Assembly: GCF_029846715.1 (NCBI RefSeq) | Contig: NZ_JARVWW010000003.1 | Location: forward strand, 310,001 to 374,000 | Direction: 5' to 3' | DNA from: Bradyrhizobium nivariense | GTDB taxonomy: Bacteria; Pseudomonadota; Alphaproteobacteria; Rhizobiales; Xanthobacteraceae | Length of the DNA: 64,000 nucleotides | Shown: in pieces, positions 51,342-60,798 of the stretch | Position numbering within the stretch: position 1 is the first letter of the stretch | How the letters are laid out: every line of letters begins with the position of its first letter | Made by a program: the position numbers and the translations under genes | The notes under the pieces: generated by a model | What the model was told of the DNA's origin: nothing | Database searches by the model: none | Seen by the model: only the letters and a program-made list of their open reading frames with translations

Positions 51342-51397
51342 TCGTGCACTTTTCCGTCGATACCACTCAGGTGGCCGCAGGAGCTTCGTTACCGACC

Positions 51398-53179
51398 ATG
51401 AAAATCGACACCGTCTCAGTCGACTTTACCGACGACCAGAAACGCTATCTCGAAGGCTTCACGACCGGTCTGCAGATCAGCCGGGTCGGCCGCGGTCTCG
51501 GCGGCGGCGCCGGCAAGGCGAGCGCCGAGCCCACCGGCCCCGATGCCGTGCACATCAAGGCGCAGGACAAGGTCATCGCCGCGGGCAAGAAGCTCGCCGA
51601 CCAGGAGAAGGTCAAGCGCGACGAGCATCCCTTCGATGCTTATCCGCGTCTCCGCCAGCAGGCGCTCGACAACGCGCCGCCCAGCCCGGCGGACAATTTC
51701 CGCTGGCGCTATTACGGCATCTTCTACGTCGCGCCGACGCAGGACTCCTACATGTGCCGTCTGCGCATTCCGAACGGCATCATGAAACACTGGCAGCTGT
51801 CCGGCCTTGCCGATCTCGCCGATGAAACGTGCGGGCCTTACAGCCATGTCACGACGCGCGCCAATCTCCAGCTTCGCGAGATCCCGCCGAAGAACGCCGT
51901 GAAGCTGATCGAGGGCATTCAGGACCTCGGCCTGTGCTCGCGCGGCTCCGGCGCCGACAACATCCGCAACGTGACGGGAACGCCGACGGCGGGCATCGAT
52001 CCGCAAGAGCTGATCGACACGCGGCCTTATGCGCGCGAGTGGCACTACCACATCCTGAACGATCGCTCGCTGTACGGCTTGCCGCGCAAGTTCAACGTCG
52101 CCTTCGACGGTGCCGGCAGGATCGCCGTGCTCGAGGAGACCAACGACATCGCATTCACGGCCGTGGACGTGAAGGACGGTTTCGGCGTCGAGCCCGGGGT
52201 CTGGTTCCGCCTCGGCCTCGGCGGCATCACCGGCCACAAGGATTTTGCCAAATACTCCGGCATCGTCGTCAAGCCGGAAGAAGCCACCGCCGTCGCCGAC
52301 GCGATCGTGCGCGTGTTCATCGAGCACGGCGACCGCACCAACCGCAACAAGGCGCGGCTGAAATACGTGCTCGACGCCATGGGCCATGACGGTTTCCTCA
52401 AGATCGTCGAGGAGCGGCTGAAGAGCCCGTTCACCCGCGTGCCGGAGGAGGCGTTTGCGCCGCGGCCTGCCGCAGACCGCATGGCGCATATCGGCGTGCA
52501 CAAGCAGAAGCAGGACGGTTTGAACTGGATCGGCGTGTCGCTGCCGCTCGGCAAGATCAGCTGCGATCAGATGCGAGGCCTCGCCAAGGTTGCGCGGGAC
52601 CTCGGCGACGGGGATATTCGCCTGACGGTTTGGCAGAACCTGCTGATATCAGGCGTGCGCGACGAGAATGTCGAGCTTGCCATAGCGGCGATCAAGCAGA
52701 TCGGGCTCGCGGTCGAGGCCTCGCACATCCGTGCCGGGCTGATCGCCTGCACCGGCAATGCCGGCTGCCGCTTCGCCGCTGCGAATACCAAGCGTCACGC
52801 CGCCGAGATCGGCGACTGGTGCGAGCCGCGTGTCGAGATGGACAAGCCGGTCAATATCCATGTCACCGGCTGCCACCATTCCTGCGCGCAGCATTACATC
52901 AGCGACATCGGCCTGATCGGAGCACGCGTGCCGGTGAACGAGGAGGACACGGTCGAGGGGTATCATCTCTTCACCGGCGGCGGGTTCGGCCCTGACGCCG
53001 ACGTCGGGCAGGAGGTCTATCACGACCTCAAGGCCGAAGACGCGCCGAAGACGGTCGAAGGGCTGCTCAAAGCCTATATCGCCCATCGCTCGTCTCCCGA
53101 CGAAACCTTCCTCTCCTTTGCGCGCCGCCATGACGGCGAGACGCTGCGCAAGCTCGCCGATGCCGAGGTGTCCGCATGA
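51398..53179 (+). CDS. nirA: assimilatory nitrite reductase (siroheme, NirA type)
   Basis: A 593-residue siroheme/[4Fe-4S] enzyme. Two nitrite/sulfite reductase ferredoxin-like half domains (NFRWRYYGIFYVAPTQDSYM; LNWIGVSLPLGKISCDQMRG) and two siroheme halves are present. The cluster cysteines are in IACTGNAGCRFA (C-x5-C) and VTGCHHSCAQHYISDIG (C-x3-C). It reduces nitrite to ammonium in the cytoplasm. It follows nasT-nasS and the candidate leader, and is coupled to the flavoprotein gene by ATGA. Sulfite as substrate cannot be excluded on sequence alone. ATG 51398 has GCAGGAGC upstream. Confidence 0.85.
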   Translation: MKIDTVSVDFTDDQKRYLEGFTTGLQISRVGRGLGGGAGKASAEPTGPDAVHIKAQDKVIAAGKKLADQEKVKRDEHPFDAYPRLRQQALDNAPPSPADNFRWRYYGIFYVAPTQDSYMCRLRIPNGIMKHWQLSGLADLADETCGPYSHVTTRANLQLREIPPKNAVKLIEGIQDLGLCSRGSGADNIRNVTGTPTAGIDPQELIDTRPYAREWHYHILNDRSLYGLPRKFNVAFDGAGRIAVLEETNDIAFTAVDVKDGFGVEPGVWFRLGLGGITGHKDFAKYSGIVVKPEEATAVADAIVRVFIEHGDRTNRNKARLKYVLDAMGHDGFLKIVEERLKSPFTRVPEEAFAPRPAADRMAHIGVHKQKQDGLNWIGVSLPLGKISCDQMRGLAKVARDLGDGDIRLTVWQNLLISGVRDENVELAIAAIKQIGLAVEASHIRAGLIACTGNAGCRFAAANTKRHAAEIGDWCEPRVEMDKPVNIHVTGCHHSCAQHYISDIGLIGARVPVNEEDTVEGYHLFTGGGFGPDADVGQEVYHDLKAEDAPKTVEGLLKAYIAHRSSPDETFLSFARRHDGETLRKLADAEVSA

Positions 53180-54783
53180 ACCAGATCAGCCCTCCGCCCA
53201 AGCTCGATATCATTCCCGCGAGCGCACCGTTCTCCGACGCGCAACGCTCCTGGCTGAACGGCTTCTTTGCCGGGCTGCTGTCGCCCGAGGCGGCTACGCC
53301 GCTGTCGGCCGAGCAGGGCGCCGCCGTGATGCAAGGCGGTGATGGCGACGACGGCGAATCGCCGTGGCACGACCAGACCATGCCGATCGCGGATCGGATG
53401 AAGCTCGCCGAAGGCCGTCCCGTGCGCCGCAAAATGATGGCGGCGATGGCGCAGCAGGATTGCGGGCAGTGCGGCTACAATTGCCACGATTATTCGGAGG
53501 CGATCGCGGGCCGCAGTGAAGCGCGGCTCAACCTTTGCGTCCCCGGCGGCAAGGAAACCGCGCGGATGCTGAAGTCGCTGTACGAAGAGCTGGACAAGGC
53601 GCCGGCGGCCAAGGCGTCCGACAAGCAAGACGCGGTGGCAGCCCCCGCCGTCACCGTGACGATCGCCGAGCCAGGCCGCTCGCGCGACAACCCTGTTGCT
53701 GCGACCTTCCTGTCGCGCCGTCTTCTCAACAAGGGAAAGTCGGAGAAGGAAACCTATCACGTCGAGTTCGATCTCTCCGAGAGCAAGCTCGACTACGTCG
53801 TAGGCGACAGTTTTGGCGTGTTCGCGCGCAACGAGGTCGGCCTCGTCGACCAGATCATCGCGTTGCTCGGCGCCTCCCATACCACGAAGGTCAATGGCAA
53901 GACGCTGCGCGAGGTGCTGATCGACGACGTCTCGCTGTCGCCGGCGCCCGACACGCTGTTCGAGCTGCTTTCCTTCATCACCGGCGGCGCACAGCGCGAG
54001 AAGGCGCGGTCGCTGGCGCAGGGCGAGGATCCCGATGGCGATGCCGCCACTCTCGACGTCATGGCGGCGCTGCAGAAGTTTTCGGGCACGCGGCCGCATC
54101 CCGAAGCCTTCGTCGAGGCGCTGGAGCCGCTCCAGCCGCGGCTGTATTCGATCTCCTCGTCGCACAATGCGACGCCCGGAAAGCTGTCGCTGACGGTGGA
54201 CTCCGTGCGTTACATCATCGGCAAGCGCAAGCGCATCGGCGTCGCCTCGACCTTCCTTGGCGAGCGCATCGGCGAGGGCGAGAAGCTCAAGGTCTATGTG
54301 CAGAAGGCGCACGGCTTCGGTCTGCCGCAGGATCCGAAGACGCCAATCATCATGATCGGGCCCGGCACCGGCATTGCGCCGTTCCGCGCCTTTCTGTTCG
54401 ACCGCAAGGCGACCGGTGCGCCCGGCAAGAACTGGCTGTTCTTCGGCCACCAGCGCAGCGATTGCGATTTCTTCTACCAGGAGGAGCTCAATGCGATGAA
54501 GACCTCGGGTCTGCTCACGCGCATGTCGCTGGCCTGGTCGCGCGACGGCGAGAAGAAGTTCTACGTGCAGGATCGCATGCGCGAGGTCGGCCGCGAGGTG
54601 TGGACCTGGCTCGCCGAGGGCGCGCATCTCTACATCTGCGGCGATGCCAAGCGCATGGCCAAGGACGTCGAGCGTGCGCTGGTCGACATCGTCGCCCAGT
54701 TCGGGGCCCGTTCGACCGACGAAGCCGTCAGTTTTGTCGCCGAGCTCAAGAAGACGGGCCGCTTCCAGGCTGACGTCTACTAA
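53176..54783 (+). CDS. NADPH flavoprotein reductase with N-terminal Fe-S domain (CysJ-like)
   Basis: A 535-residue protein. After a short helical part comes a Fe-S domain (about 95-135) with four cysteines in AQQDCGQCGYNCHDYSEAIA and LNLCVPGGKE. A CysJ/FNR-type module follows: FAD motif RLYSISSSHNATPG (about 320), GPGTGIAPFRAFLFDRK (about 400) and YICGDAKRMAKDVERAL near the end. The flavodoxin (FMN) domain of normal CysJ is replaced by the Fe-S domain. It most likely passes electrons from NADPH to NirA, as the overlapping genes imply. Databases often call it sulfite reductase alpha subunit. Confidence 0.8.
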   Translation: MNQISPPPKLDIIPASAPFSDAQRSWLNGFFAGLLSPEAATPLSAEQGAAVMQGGDGDDGESPWHDQTMPIADRMKLAEGRPVRRKMMAAMAQQDCGQCGYNCHDYSEAIAGRSEARLNLCVPGGKETARMLKSLYEELDKAPAAKASDKQDAVAAPAVTVTIAEPGRSRDNPVAATFLSRRLLNKGKSEKETYHVEFDLSESKLDYVVGDSFGVFARNEVGLVDQIIALLGASHTTKVNGKTLREVLIDDVSLSPAPDTLFELLSFITGGAQREKARSLAQGEDPDGDAATLDVMAALQKFSGTRPHPEAFVEALEPLQPRLYSISSSHNATPGKLSLTVDSVRYIIGKRKRIGVASTFLGERIGEGEKLKVYVQKAHGFGLPQDPKTPIIMIGPGTGIAPFRAFLFDRKATGAPGKNWLFFGHQRSDCDFFYQEELNAMKTSGLLTRMSLAWSRDGEKKFYVQDRMREVGREVWTWLAEGAHLYICGDAKRMAKDVERALVDIVAQFGARSTDEAVSFVAELKKTGRFQADVY

Positions 54784-55113
54784 GGCGCGATGGCATCAGT
54801 GCAAATCGTCATGGCGGCGCAAGCGCCAGGCGTCACGCCGGCAGCCGCCGTCTACTGTGCATGGGGTTGTTTTCGACTTTTTTGTCGGGCGGCGTTCTGA
54901 AGCCTTGGTTCAACCGTCATGCCATTGTCATCCGAGCTGGTTCCAGCTGGCTCGGACTTTAACGAATAAGATTCTCGGAACCCGTGTATGCGGAGAATTT
55001 GCACCTGCGATTGGGCTTCTTGAGAGAACCCTTATCGCTATTTCCGCCGCCGTCTTGCCCAAGACCCGGGTTGATCCTTCATAATCCCGCAAATGGGGCG
55101 TTGGAGATCGACC
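54784..55113. other. 330-base gap after the nitrite operon
   Basis: No supportable gene. It contains the hairpin at 54931-54960 and, at its end, the upstream region of the small gene at 55114. Confidence 0.5.
54931..54960 (+). terminator. candidate terminator of the nas-nir operon
   Basis: TCCGAGC...GCTCGGA followed by CTTT, about 150 bases after the flavoprotein stop. The T-run is weak. Confidence 0.4.
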
Positions 55114-55266
55114 ATGCGCGAACTGTCGGCGGAAGCCAGGCTGCACCTCTATGCGCGCTCGCTCTCGCGGCGGACCGGGGCAAGCATGCATCATGCTGCG
55201 ATGTACAGTGCCTTCGCCGTCATCGTGGCCATCGTGTTCGGCACGCTCTCGGTGCACCCGTTCTGA
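55114..55266 (+). CDS. small tail-anchored membrane protein (50 aa)
   Basis: The sequence starts MRELSAEARLHLYARSLSRR, a basic amphipathic segment, and ends with one membrane span (AAMYSAFAVIVAIVFGTLSV then HPF). GGAG at 55102-55105 precedes ATG 55114. Short proteins of this form are frequent in bradyrhizobia. The role is unknown. Its stop abuts the end of pxpA on the opposite strand with no gap. Confidence 0.6.
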   Translation: MRELSAEARLHLYARSLSRRTGASMHHAAMYSAFAVIVAIVFGTLSVHPF

Positions 55267-56037
55267 TCACGCCCCGCGCTTGAACGGCGCGACCTCGATC
55301 CCCGCATCCTTCAACGCCTGCCGCAGGCCGCGCGCGATGTCGACTGCGCCAGGCGTATCGCCGTGGATGCACACCGTGTCGGTGCGCATCTTGATGACCT
55401 TGCCTGTGACCGAGACCACCGCGCCATCCTGCACCATGCGCACCACGCGATCGGCGATCGCCTTGGCGTCGTGCAGCACCGCGCCTTGCTTCTTGCGCGA
55501 GACGAGATTGCCGTCGTCCTCATAGGCGCGGTCGGCGAACACCTCGTGCACCATCGGCAAATTGGCCGCTTCGCCGGCCTTCACCAGCTTCGAATTGGCG
55601 AGCACGACGAAGATCAGGCTGGGGTCGACCGCTTTGATGCCGGCGGCGATCGCCTTCGCGGTCATGTCGTCCTCGCAGGCGACATTGGACAGCGCGCCAT
55701 GCGCCTTCACATGCGTCACCTTGTGGCCGGCCGCCGTCGCGATCGCCTGCAGCGCGCCGATCTGATAGGCGACGAGGTTCTCGATCTCGGACGCTTTCAG
55801 GCCCGCGATCGGGTGCCGGCCAAAACCGTGCAGGTCGCGATAGCCAGGATGTGCGCCGACCGAGACGCCGCGCGCCTTCGCCAGCTCGACCGTCCGGCGC
55901 ATGATGTCGGGGTCGCCGGCATGGAAGCCGCAGGCGACGTTGACCGAGCTCGCCAGCTCGATCATCGCGGCATCGTTGCCCATCTCCCACGCGCCAAACC
56001 CTTCGCCGAGATCGCAATTGAGATCGATCGTCTTCAT
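55267..56037 (-). CDS. pxpA: 5-oxoprolinase subunit A (LamB/YcsF family)
   Basis: A 256-residue protein with the family start [20 protein letters not shown], then [40 protein letters not shown] and [17 protein letters not shown]. With PxpB and PxpC it forms the prokaryotic ATP-dependent 5-oxoprolinase that opens pyroglutamate to glutamate. The order pxpB-pxpC-pxpA on the minus strand is the standard operon. The gap to pxpC is 32 bases. Confidence 0.93.
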   Translation of the reverse strand: MKTIDLNCDLGEGFGAWEMGNDAAMIELASSVNVACGFHAGDPDIMRRTVELAKARGVSVGAHPGYRDLHGFGRHPIAGLKASEIENLVAYQIGALQAIATAAGHKVTHVKAHGALSNVACEDDMTAKAIAAGIKAVDPSLIFVVLANSKLVKAGEAANLPMVHEVFADRAYEDDGNLVSRKKQGAVLHDAKAIADRVVRMVQDGAVVSVTGKVIKMRTDTVCIHGDTPGAVDIARGLRQALKDAGIEVAPFKRGA

Positions 56038-56069
56038 GGGGTGCTCTCCGCCTCTGGTCTTCTTGTCGT

Positions 56070-57107
56070 TTACGGCTCGGCCGCGACCTGCCAGGTCCCG
56101 GCGTCGACGGCACTTACAGCATAGCCCGCGACGTTGGCAGCGCTGAGCGCCTCGATGTTGAGCGCGACGGTGTCGGCGGAGCGCAAGCGATCGGGCAGGT
56201 TGCGGATCAGTTGCGCGAATTTCCTCGCCTCGTCCTGCGCCTCGGCCATGCTGACCGCCTCGAAGCGGAACGCCGTTCCCGCCGAGGTCTGTGCGAGGCG
56301 GCCGACATCGGCCGTGATCACGGTCGCGATCTTCGGGTAGCCGCCAGAGGTGCCGCGGTCCATCATCAGCGCGATCGGCGCGCCGTTGCCGGGCACCTGG
56401 ATGCTGCCGTTGACCGTGCCGTCGGAGACGATGTTGTGGCCGTGCAGATGCTTGATCGCGGGGCCCTCGAGCCGGTAGCCCATGCGGTCGGAGGTGGCCG
56501 AGATCTTCCACTCGCTGTCGAGGAACAGCGCCTTGTTGGCGTCGTCGAACTCGTCGTCCTGCGGTCCCAGCAGGACGCGGATCGGACCGCTCACAGGCTT
56601 CGGCAGTTCGATGCGCAGCTCCGGTGCACCGCTTGCGGCATCGACGGTGAATTCGTCGCCGGCCTGCAGCGGGCGCGGGTAGGGGCTGCCGAGACCGGCA
56701 CGGGCGTTGACCGCGAGACTGCCGAACACCGGCTCGCCCTTGATCCCGCCTTCGATCGCCAGATAAGTGAACGCACCGCCGCGGGCGAAGCCCAGCGTCA
56801 GCGTCTCGCCGTCTTTCAGCGTCACCGATGTGTCCATGGCGACCGGACTGCCGGCGATGTCCGCATTGCGCGGCGCGCCTGAAATCGCGACGCGCACGGC
56901 ACCGTCGCGCGCAGTGAACGAGGCGCCGAACGGGCCGACCTCGACAACGGCTGCGAACGGCTGGTTGCCGACAAGCGTGTTCGCTGCCGCGAGCGCCAGA
57001 CGGTCCATCGCCCCGCTGACCGTCAGGCCATAGCGTTGCGCTCCGTGGCGTCCGCCGTCCTGGACGGAGCTTGCAGGCCCGATGCTGGCGACCACGAGCC
57101 GGCTCAT
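56070..57107 (-). CDS. pxpC: 5-oxoprolinase subunit C (biotin-dependent carboxyltransferase-like)
   Basis: A 345-residue protein: [48 protein letters not shown]-type segment ([18 protein letters not shown]), [20 protein letters not shown] and [20 protein letters not shown]. This is the KipA/PxpC family, formerly labelled urea amidolyase or allophanate-hydrolase-like. It acts with PxpA and PxpB. ATG 57107 overlaps the pxpB stop by four bases, so the two are translationally coupled. Confidence 0.92.
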   Translation of the reverse strand: MSRLVVASIGPASSVQDGGRHGAQRYGLTVSGAMDRLALAAANTLVGNQPFAAVVEVGPFGASFTARDGAVRVAISGAPRNADIAGSPVAMDTSVTLKDGETLTLGFARGGAFTYLAIEGGIKGEPVFGSLAVNARAGLGSPYPRPLQAGDEFTVDAASGAPELRIELPKPVSGPIRVLLGPQDDEFDDANKALFLDSEWKISATSDRMGYRLEGPAIKHLHGHNIVSDGTVNGSIQVPGNGAPIALMMDRGTSGGYPKIATVITADVGRLAQTSAGTAFRFEAVSMAEAQDEARKFAQLIRNLPDRLRSADTVALNIEALSAANVAGYAVSAVDAGTWQVAAEP

Positions 57108-57835
57108 GCGACCACCTGCTCGGCGACGATCTCGCCGGCCTCGGCGGCCCGGTCCTGTTCCTCGAACGTCTTGTGGTCGATGGCGAAAAACGTCACGCGA
57201 TCGCCGGGTTCGGTCAGGAAGGTCGGATTGCGGTGGAGCTGATAGGTCCGCACCGGCGTGCGGCCGAGCAGGTGCCAGCCGCTCGGGGCAGCCAGGCACT
57301 GGATTCCGGCCTGGATGCCGCCGATCGAGATCGTGCCGGCGGGCGTCAGCAGGCGCGGATTCCGCCGCCGCGACATCTGCAGGGATTTGTCGAGACCGCT
57401 GAGATAGGACCAGCCCGGCGTGAAGCCGATCATGGCGACCTTGTAGTCGCCGGCGACGTGGCGCGCGACGATGTCGCCGGGCGTGGTGTTCAGCGCCTTG
57501 GCGACATCCTCGAGATCGATGCCGTGCTCGCCGCCATAGGCGACGGGAATCCGCCAGCGGCGCGCCTTGGTGGCCGGTGGCAACGGTTGGCTGGCGAGCG
57601 CGAGCAGCTTTTCGCCGAGTGCGTCGAAGCCGATCTTGCCGGGATCGTAATGCACCAGCAGCGAGCGATAGGTCGGCACGGACTCGGTGATGCCGTCGAT
57701 GGGGCTTGCTGCCAGCGCCTTGTCGAGCGCCAGCACACTCTGATTGGCGTCGTCGTCGATGGTGCGGCTGAACTCGACCGTGACGGCGCTGTCGCCACTG
57801 GGCAGAAGGCGGGGCGGGGGAAGCGTCGCGGACAT
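57104..57835 (-). CDS. pxpB: 5-oxoprolinase subunit B (KipI-like)
   Basis: A 243-residue protein: [60 protein letters not shown] and [20 protein letters not shown] with [15 protein letters not shown]. This matches PxpB, formerly KipI / allophanate hydrolase subunit 1. ATG 57835 gives the family N-terminus; the open frame begins at 57925. It is the first gene of pxpBCA and is divergent from the RraA-like gene. Confidence 0.92.
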   Translation of the reverse strand: MSATLPPPRLLPSGDSAVTVEFSRTIDDDANQSVLALDKALAASPIDGITESVPTYRSLLVHYDPGKIGFDALGEKLLALASQPLPPATKARRWRIPVAYGGEHGIDLEDVAKALNTTPGDIVARHVAGDYKVAMIGFTPGWSYLSGLDKSLQMSRRRNPRLLTPAGTISIGGIQAGIQCLAAPSGWHLLGRTPVRTYQLHRNPTFLTEPGDRVTFFAIDHKTFEEQDRAAEAGEIVAEQVVA

Positions 57836-57956
57836 GGGCTGTCGAAATCGGGCTTCTGGAGATACGCGGGCTCGGCCTTGAGTTCCGCTTGTCCCTGCTT
57901 CGCGTAAATGCGCCCGCAAGTCCAATAAATTAAAGCAGGGGGAAACGATAAAGCCT

Positions 57957-57976
57957 TGTTATCGCGACGCATAACA
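57957..57976. promoter_or_regulatory. candidate operator between pxpBCA and the RraA-like gene
   Basis: TGTTAT-N8-ATAACA, exact six-base arms, in the 247-base divergent region. The size and symmetry suit a LysR- or GntR-type regulator, but no such gene is adjacent. Confidence 0.4.
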
Positions 57977-58082
57977 GCGCTGCGGCCCTGCATTATTGGT
58001 ATCTTCTTGGCCCTTGACGCGAGGCCCGCACCTCGCAAGATGCGCGGCGTCATTTCCCGCCATCCGGAGCTCGTCTGTTTCC

Positions 58083-58781
58083 ATGTCGCTGTCCCCCGAA
58101 GCCCGCAAGACCCTCGCCGGCATCACCACTGCCACCATCACCACGGTCCTGCTGAAGAAAGGCCTGCGCAACATCTGGATGCGCGGCGCCCGTCCGCTGC
58201 GCCCGGGTCTGCCGCGCCTGGTGGGACCGGCCTTCACGCTGCGCTTCGTGCCGGCGCGCGAGGATCTGGCGACGCCGGAATCCTGGTCGTCGCCGATCTC
58301 GACCCGCACCGCGATCGAGGCGATGCCGGAGGGCTGCATTGCCGTGGTCGATGCCATGGGCATCACCGATGCCGGCATCTTCGGCGACATCCTGTGCGCG
58401 CGCATGATGAAGCGCGGCGTCACCGCACTCGTCACCGACGGCGTCGTGCGTGACGTCGAGGGCGTGCTCGGCACCAATCTGCCGGTCTGGTGCGACGGCT
58501 ATGCCGCGCCGCCGTCGGTTGCCGGCCTGACCTTCGTCGGCTGGGGCGAGCCGATCGGTTGCGGCGGCGTTGCGGTATTTCCGAACGACATCGTCGTCGC
58601 CGACCAGGACGGCTGCGTGCTGATCCCGCAGGCGATGCTCGAACACGTGCTCAATGAGGGTGTCGAGCAGGAGCGGATGGAAGCCTGGATCGTCAACGAG
58701 GTGAATAACGGCGCGGTGCTCCCGGGGCTCTATCCCATGAACGCCGAGACCAAGGCGCGCTACGCCGCCAGCAAGAAGTAA
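58083..58781 (+). CDS. RraA-like / 4-hydroxy-4-methyl-2-oxoglutarate aldolase family protein
   Basis: A 232-residue protein: RPLRPGLPRLVGPAFTLRFV, VVDAMGITDAGIFGDILCAR (the GGxxGD-like metal and substrate region is present as GIFGDI), VTDGVVRDVEGVLGTNLPVW (DGxxRD motif) and FPNDIVVADQDGCVLIPQAM. The DGxxRD motif with the following Asp suggests a divalent-metal pyruvate aldolase rather than the RNase E regulator. The downstream cupin gene is 23 bases away and probably cotranscribed. Confidence 0.8.
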   Translation: MSLSPEARKTLAGITTATITTVLLKKGLRNIWMRGARPLRPGLPRLVGPAFTLRFVPAREDLATPESWSSPISTRTAIEAMPEGCIAVVDAMGITDAGIFGDILCARMMKRGVTALVTDGVVRDVEGVLGTNLPVWCDGYAAPPSVAGLTFVGWGEPIGCGGVAVFPNDIVVADQDGCVLIPQAMLEHVLNEGVEQERMEAWIVNEVNNGAVLPGLYPMNAETKARYAASKK

Positions 58782-58804
58782 CAGGACAGCAAGCGAGGTT
58801 CCCT

Positions 58805-59209
58805 ATGGAGATCACTGTCGCAGGCACGCGCCCGACCCGTCGCGCGCCCAAGGAACACTTCACCGGCACGGTCCTTCAGGACCCCGTCATCATGGCGCCT
58901 GCGCCGGCACGGTTGAACTGTTCACGCGTGTCGTTCGAGCCCGGCGCGCGCACCAACTGGCATCACCATCCGCTCGGGCAGACGCTGTACGTCATCTCGG
59001 GCGTTGGCCGGGTCCAGGCCAAGGGCGGGCCCATCAGGGAAATACGCCCTGGTGACACCGTCTGGATTCCACCGGGCGAGCTGCACTGGCACGGCGCCAC
59101 GCCGACCAATGGCATGACCCACATCGCCATGCAGGAAGCGCTCGACGGCGTGTTCTCGACCTGGTTGGAGCCGGTGACCGACGCGGAATACGGGGCGGCG
59201 GTCGGCTAA
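58805..59209 (+). CDS. cupin-domain protein
   Basis: A 134-residue single-domain cupin. Motif 1 is FEPGARTNWHHHPLGQTLYV with the metal-binding His-His-His and downstream Gln/Glu-like positions. Motif 2 is RPGDTVWIPPGELHWHGATP. The sequence resembles (R)-mandelonitrile-lyase-type and carboxymuconolactone-linked cupins. The substrate is unknown. It likely forms an operon with the RraA-like gene. Confidence 0.8.
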   Translation: MEITVAGTRPTRRAPKEHFTGTVLQDPVIMAPAPARLNCSRVSFEPGARTNWHHHPLGQTLYVISGVGRVQAKGGPIREIRPGDTVWIPPGELHWHGATPTNGMTHIAMQEALDGVFSTWLEPVTDAEYGAAVG

Positions 59210-59289
59210 CTCTCGTGCCAAGACGTATCGCCTGAGGGCGATACGTCGCCGATCCGGCGCCCGGAGGTCTCCGCAAAGCAACATCCCTG

Positions 59290-59340
59290 GGTCTCGGCTC
59301 TGCGGAGCAGCGTTGCACGCTGCACCGCGTCCGGGACAAG
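59290..59340. repeat. GC-rich hairpin repeat, copy 2
   Basis: GTCTCGGCTCTGCGGAGCAG through to GCGTCCGGGACAAG resembles 42859-42917 and forms an imperfect hairpin. It lies between the convergent cupin and secreted-protein genes. Confidence 0.5.
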
Positions 59341-59345
59341 ACAAC

Positions 59346-59696
59346 TTACATCCTCTCCGCCGTCCAAGTGCCCGTGCACATGGTGCCGCGCCAGGTGCCG
59401 GAGCCTGAGGTGCCGCTGAGCCGGCCGAAGCCGACGGCGCGCTTGATGCCGGTGCTCAAGGTGACGTTGATGCTGCCGGCGTCCGCGACGCGGCCGGACG
59501 CCGTCACTGCGGCGCTGCTCGACGCGATCTGACCATTGTTGATCCCGATCGAGACGGTCGAGCCGTTACCGCAGGTGTCGCTCGACGACGAGATGCGGAC
59601 ATTCCATGCGCCGTCGAAGGTGCTGGCGCTCGCCTGCGCGGCCGGCAACGCGATGACGACGATCGTGGCGAAAAGACACTTGCGAAAACCGTTCAT
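59346..59696 (-). CDS. small secreted beta-rich protein
   Basis: A 116-residue protein with a signal peptide (CLFATIVVIALPAAQASA, cut before STFDGAW). The mature domain (WNVRISSSSDTCGNGSTVSI, then GFGRLSGTSGSGTWRGTMCT) is Ser/Gly/Thr-rich with two cysteines and reads as a small beta-barrel. Related short proteins with a WxV...C...G start are common in rhizobia and are periplasmic or surface proteins without known function. Confidence 0.65.
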   Translation of the reverse strand: MNGFRKCLFATIVVIALPAAQASASTFDGAWNVRISSSSDTCGNGSTVSIGINNGQIASSSAAVTASGRVADAGSINVTLSTGIKRAVGFGRLSGTSGSGTWRGTMCTGTWTAERM

Positions 59697-59834
59697 GACA
59701 CGCCCCTTGGGTTGACCATGCGGGATCGTGGCATGGGCGCGGAACCGGCGATGTGAGGGCTGTCACGCGCGCAACGGGCTCTGTGAGGTGGCGCACGTCG
59801 CAATCGACTTGGCGGGCAGAGTGTCGCCCCGAAG

Positions 59835-60737
59835 TCAGTTCGCGCGCGTCCAGGTCTGGCCGCCGCAGAACATACCGCCGAAGGCGCAGCCCTGCACGCG
59901 CAGCCGATCGGTGCCCTTCAGCGCGATGGTTGAATCGTAGGTCGAGCCGGAGTTCGGATCGAGGATGCGCCCGGACCATTTCTGGTCCTTGTTCTGGTCC
60001 TTGCCGGGCTTCATGTTGATCAGAACCTGCTCACCATTCTGGTTCGATTTCGAATCGACCGAGTAGCCGCAGAGATTGTTGCCGCATTGCTCGATCCGGA
60101 CCTTGCCTTCCTTCTCCTCGGTGAGCCAGACGCCGAGCGGTGAATTGAGATCGCGCGTGGGCGCGGCCGCGGGACCTGGCGGCGCGACGGCAGCCGCCTG
60201 AACAGGCGCCGGGACGGGAGGCGGAGACGGCGCCGGAGGCGCGGCTGCGACGGTCGGGGCAGGCGGTGCGGGCGGTACTGCGGCCACGGTCGGGGCAGCA
60301 AGTGGGGCCGGCTGAGGCGGCGGCACTAGCGCCTCTTCGGCCGGAGCATTGTTTGCCCTGGTTGCTGCCGGAGGCGCTGGCGGGGCAGGAGGCGCCACGG
60401 CCACGGGAGCTTGGACAGGGGCTTGCTCGGCCGCCGGAGGCGCCGCGACAGGCGCGGGGGCCGGCACCGGATTGGCCGGCGGCTGCGGATCAGCCTTGAC
60501 TTGTTGCGGTGCCTGCGGGTCCGCTTTCGAAGTTCCCTCCGTTTTCGAAGTTCCCTTGGCCTCGGTCTTGGTCTTCTTTGCCTTGCCCTGGCCGGTGTTG
60601 TCGTAGACGCCGGGGATCTGCACCGTGCCGCGGTCGGGATCGATGCGGATGGTGCGCCCGCCATAGTCGAAGGTGTACTGCGCCTGCGCAGCGGTGCTCG
60701 CCAAAAGGAATGCGGCCGTGGCCAACAGCTTCCTCAT
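59835..60737 (-). CDS. secreted DUF2147-type protein with Pro/Ala linker
   Basis: A 300-residue protein. A signal peptide (LLATAAFLLASTAAQA) precedes a short N-terminal part (YTFDYGGRTIRIDPDRGTVQ). A Pro/Ala/Val-rich linker of about 130 residues follows, then a C-terminal DUF2147-like domain (about 198-298: LGVWLTEEKEGKVRIEQCGN, NLCGYSV, WSGRILDPNSGSTYDSTIAL, GCAFGGMFCGGQTWTR) with paired cysteines. DUF2147 proteins are periplasmic beta-barrels of unknown function. A CRP-type palindrome is 62 bases upstream of the start. Confidence 0.75.
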   Translation of the reverse strand: MRKLLATAAFLLASTAAQAQYTFDYGGRTIRIDPDRGTVQIPGVYDNTGQGKAKKTKTEAKGTSKTEGTSKADPQAPQQVKADPQPPANPVPAPAPVAAPPAAEQAPVQAPVAVAPPAPPAPPAATRANNAPAEEALVPPPQPAPLAAPTVAAVPPAPPAPTVAAAPPAPSPPPVPAPVQAAAVAPPGPAAAPTRDLNSPLGVWLTEEKEGKVRIEQCGNNLCGYSVDSKSNQNGEQVLINMKPGKDQNKDQKWSGRILDPNSGSTYDSTIALKGTDRLRVQGCAFGGMFCGGQTWTRAN

Positions 60738-60798
60738 TTCCGTCTCCTGAAACAGGTGGTCCCCTTACCGACGCTTACGCCCCGGTTCGATCGCAAAA

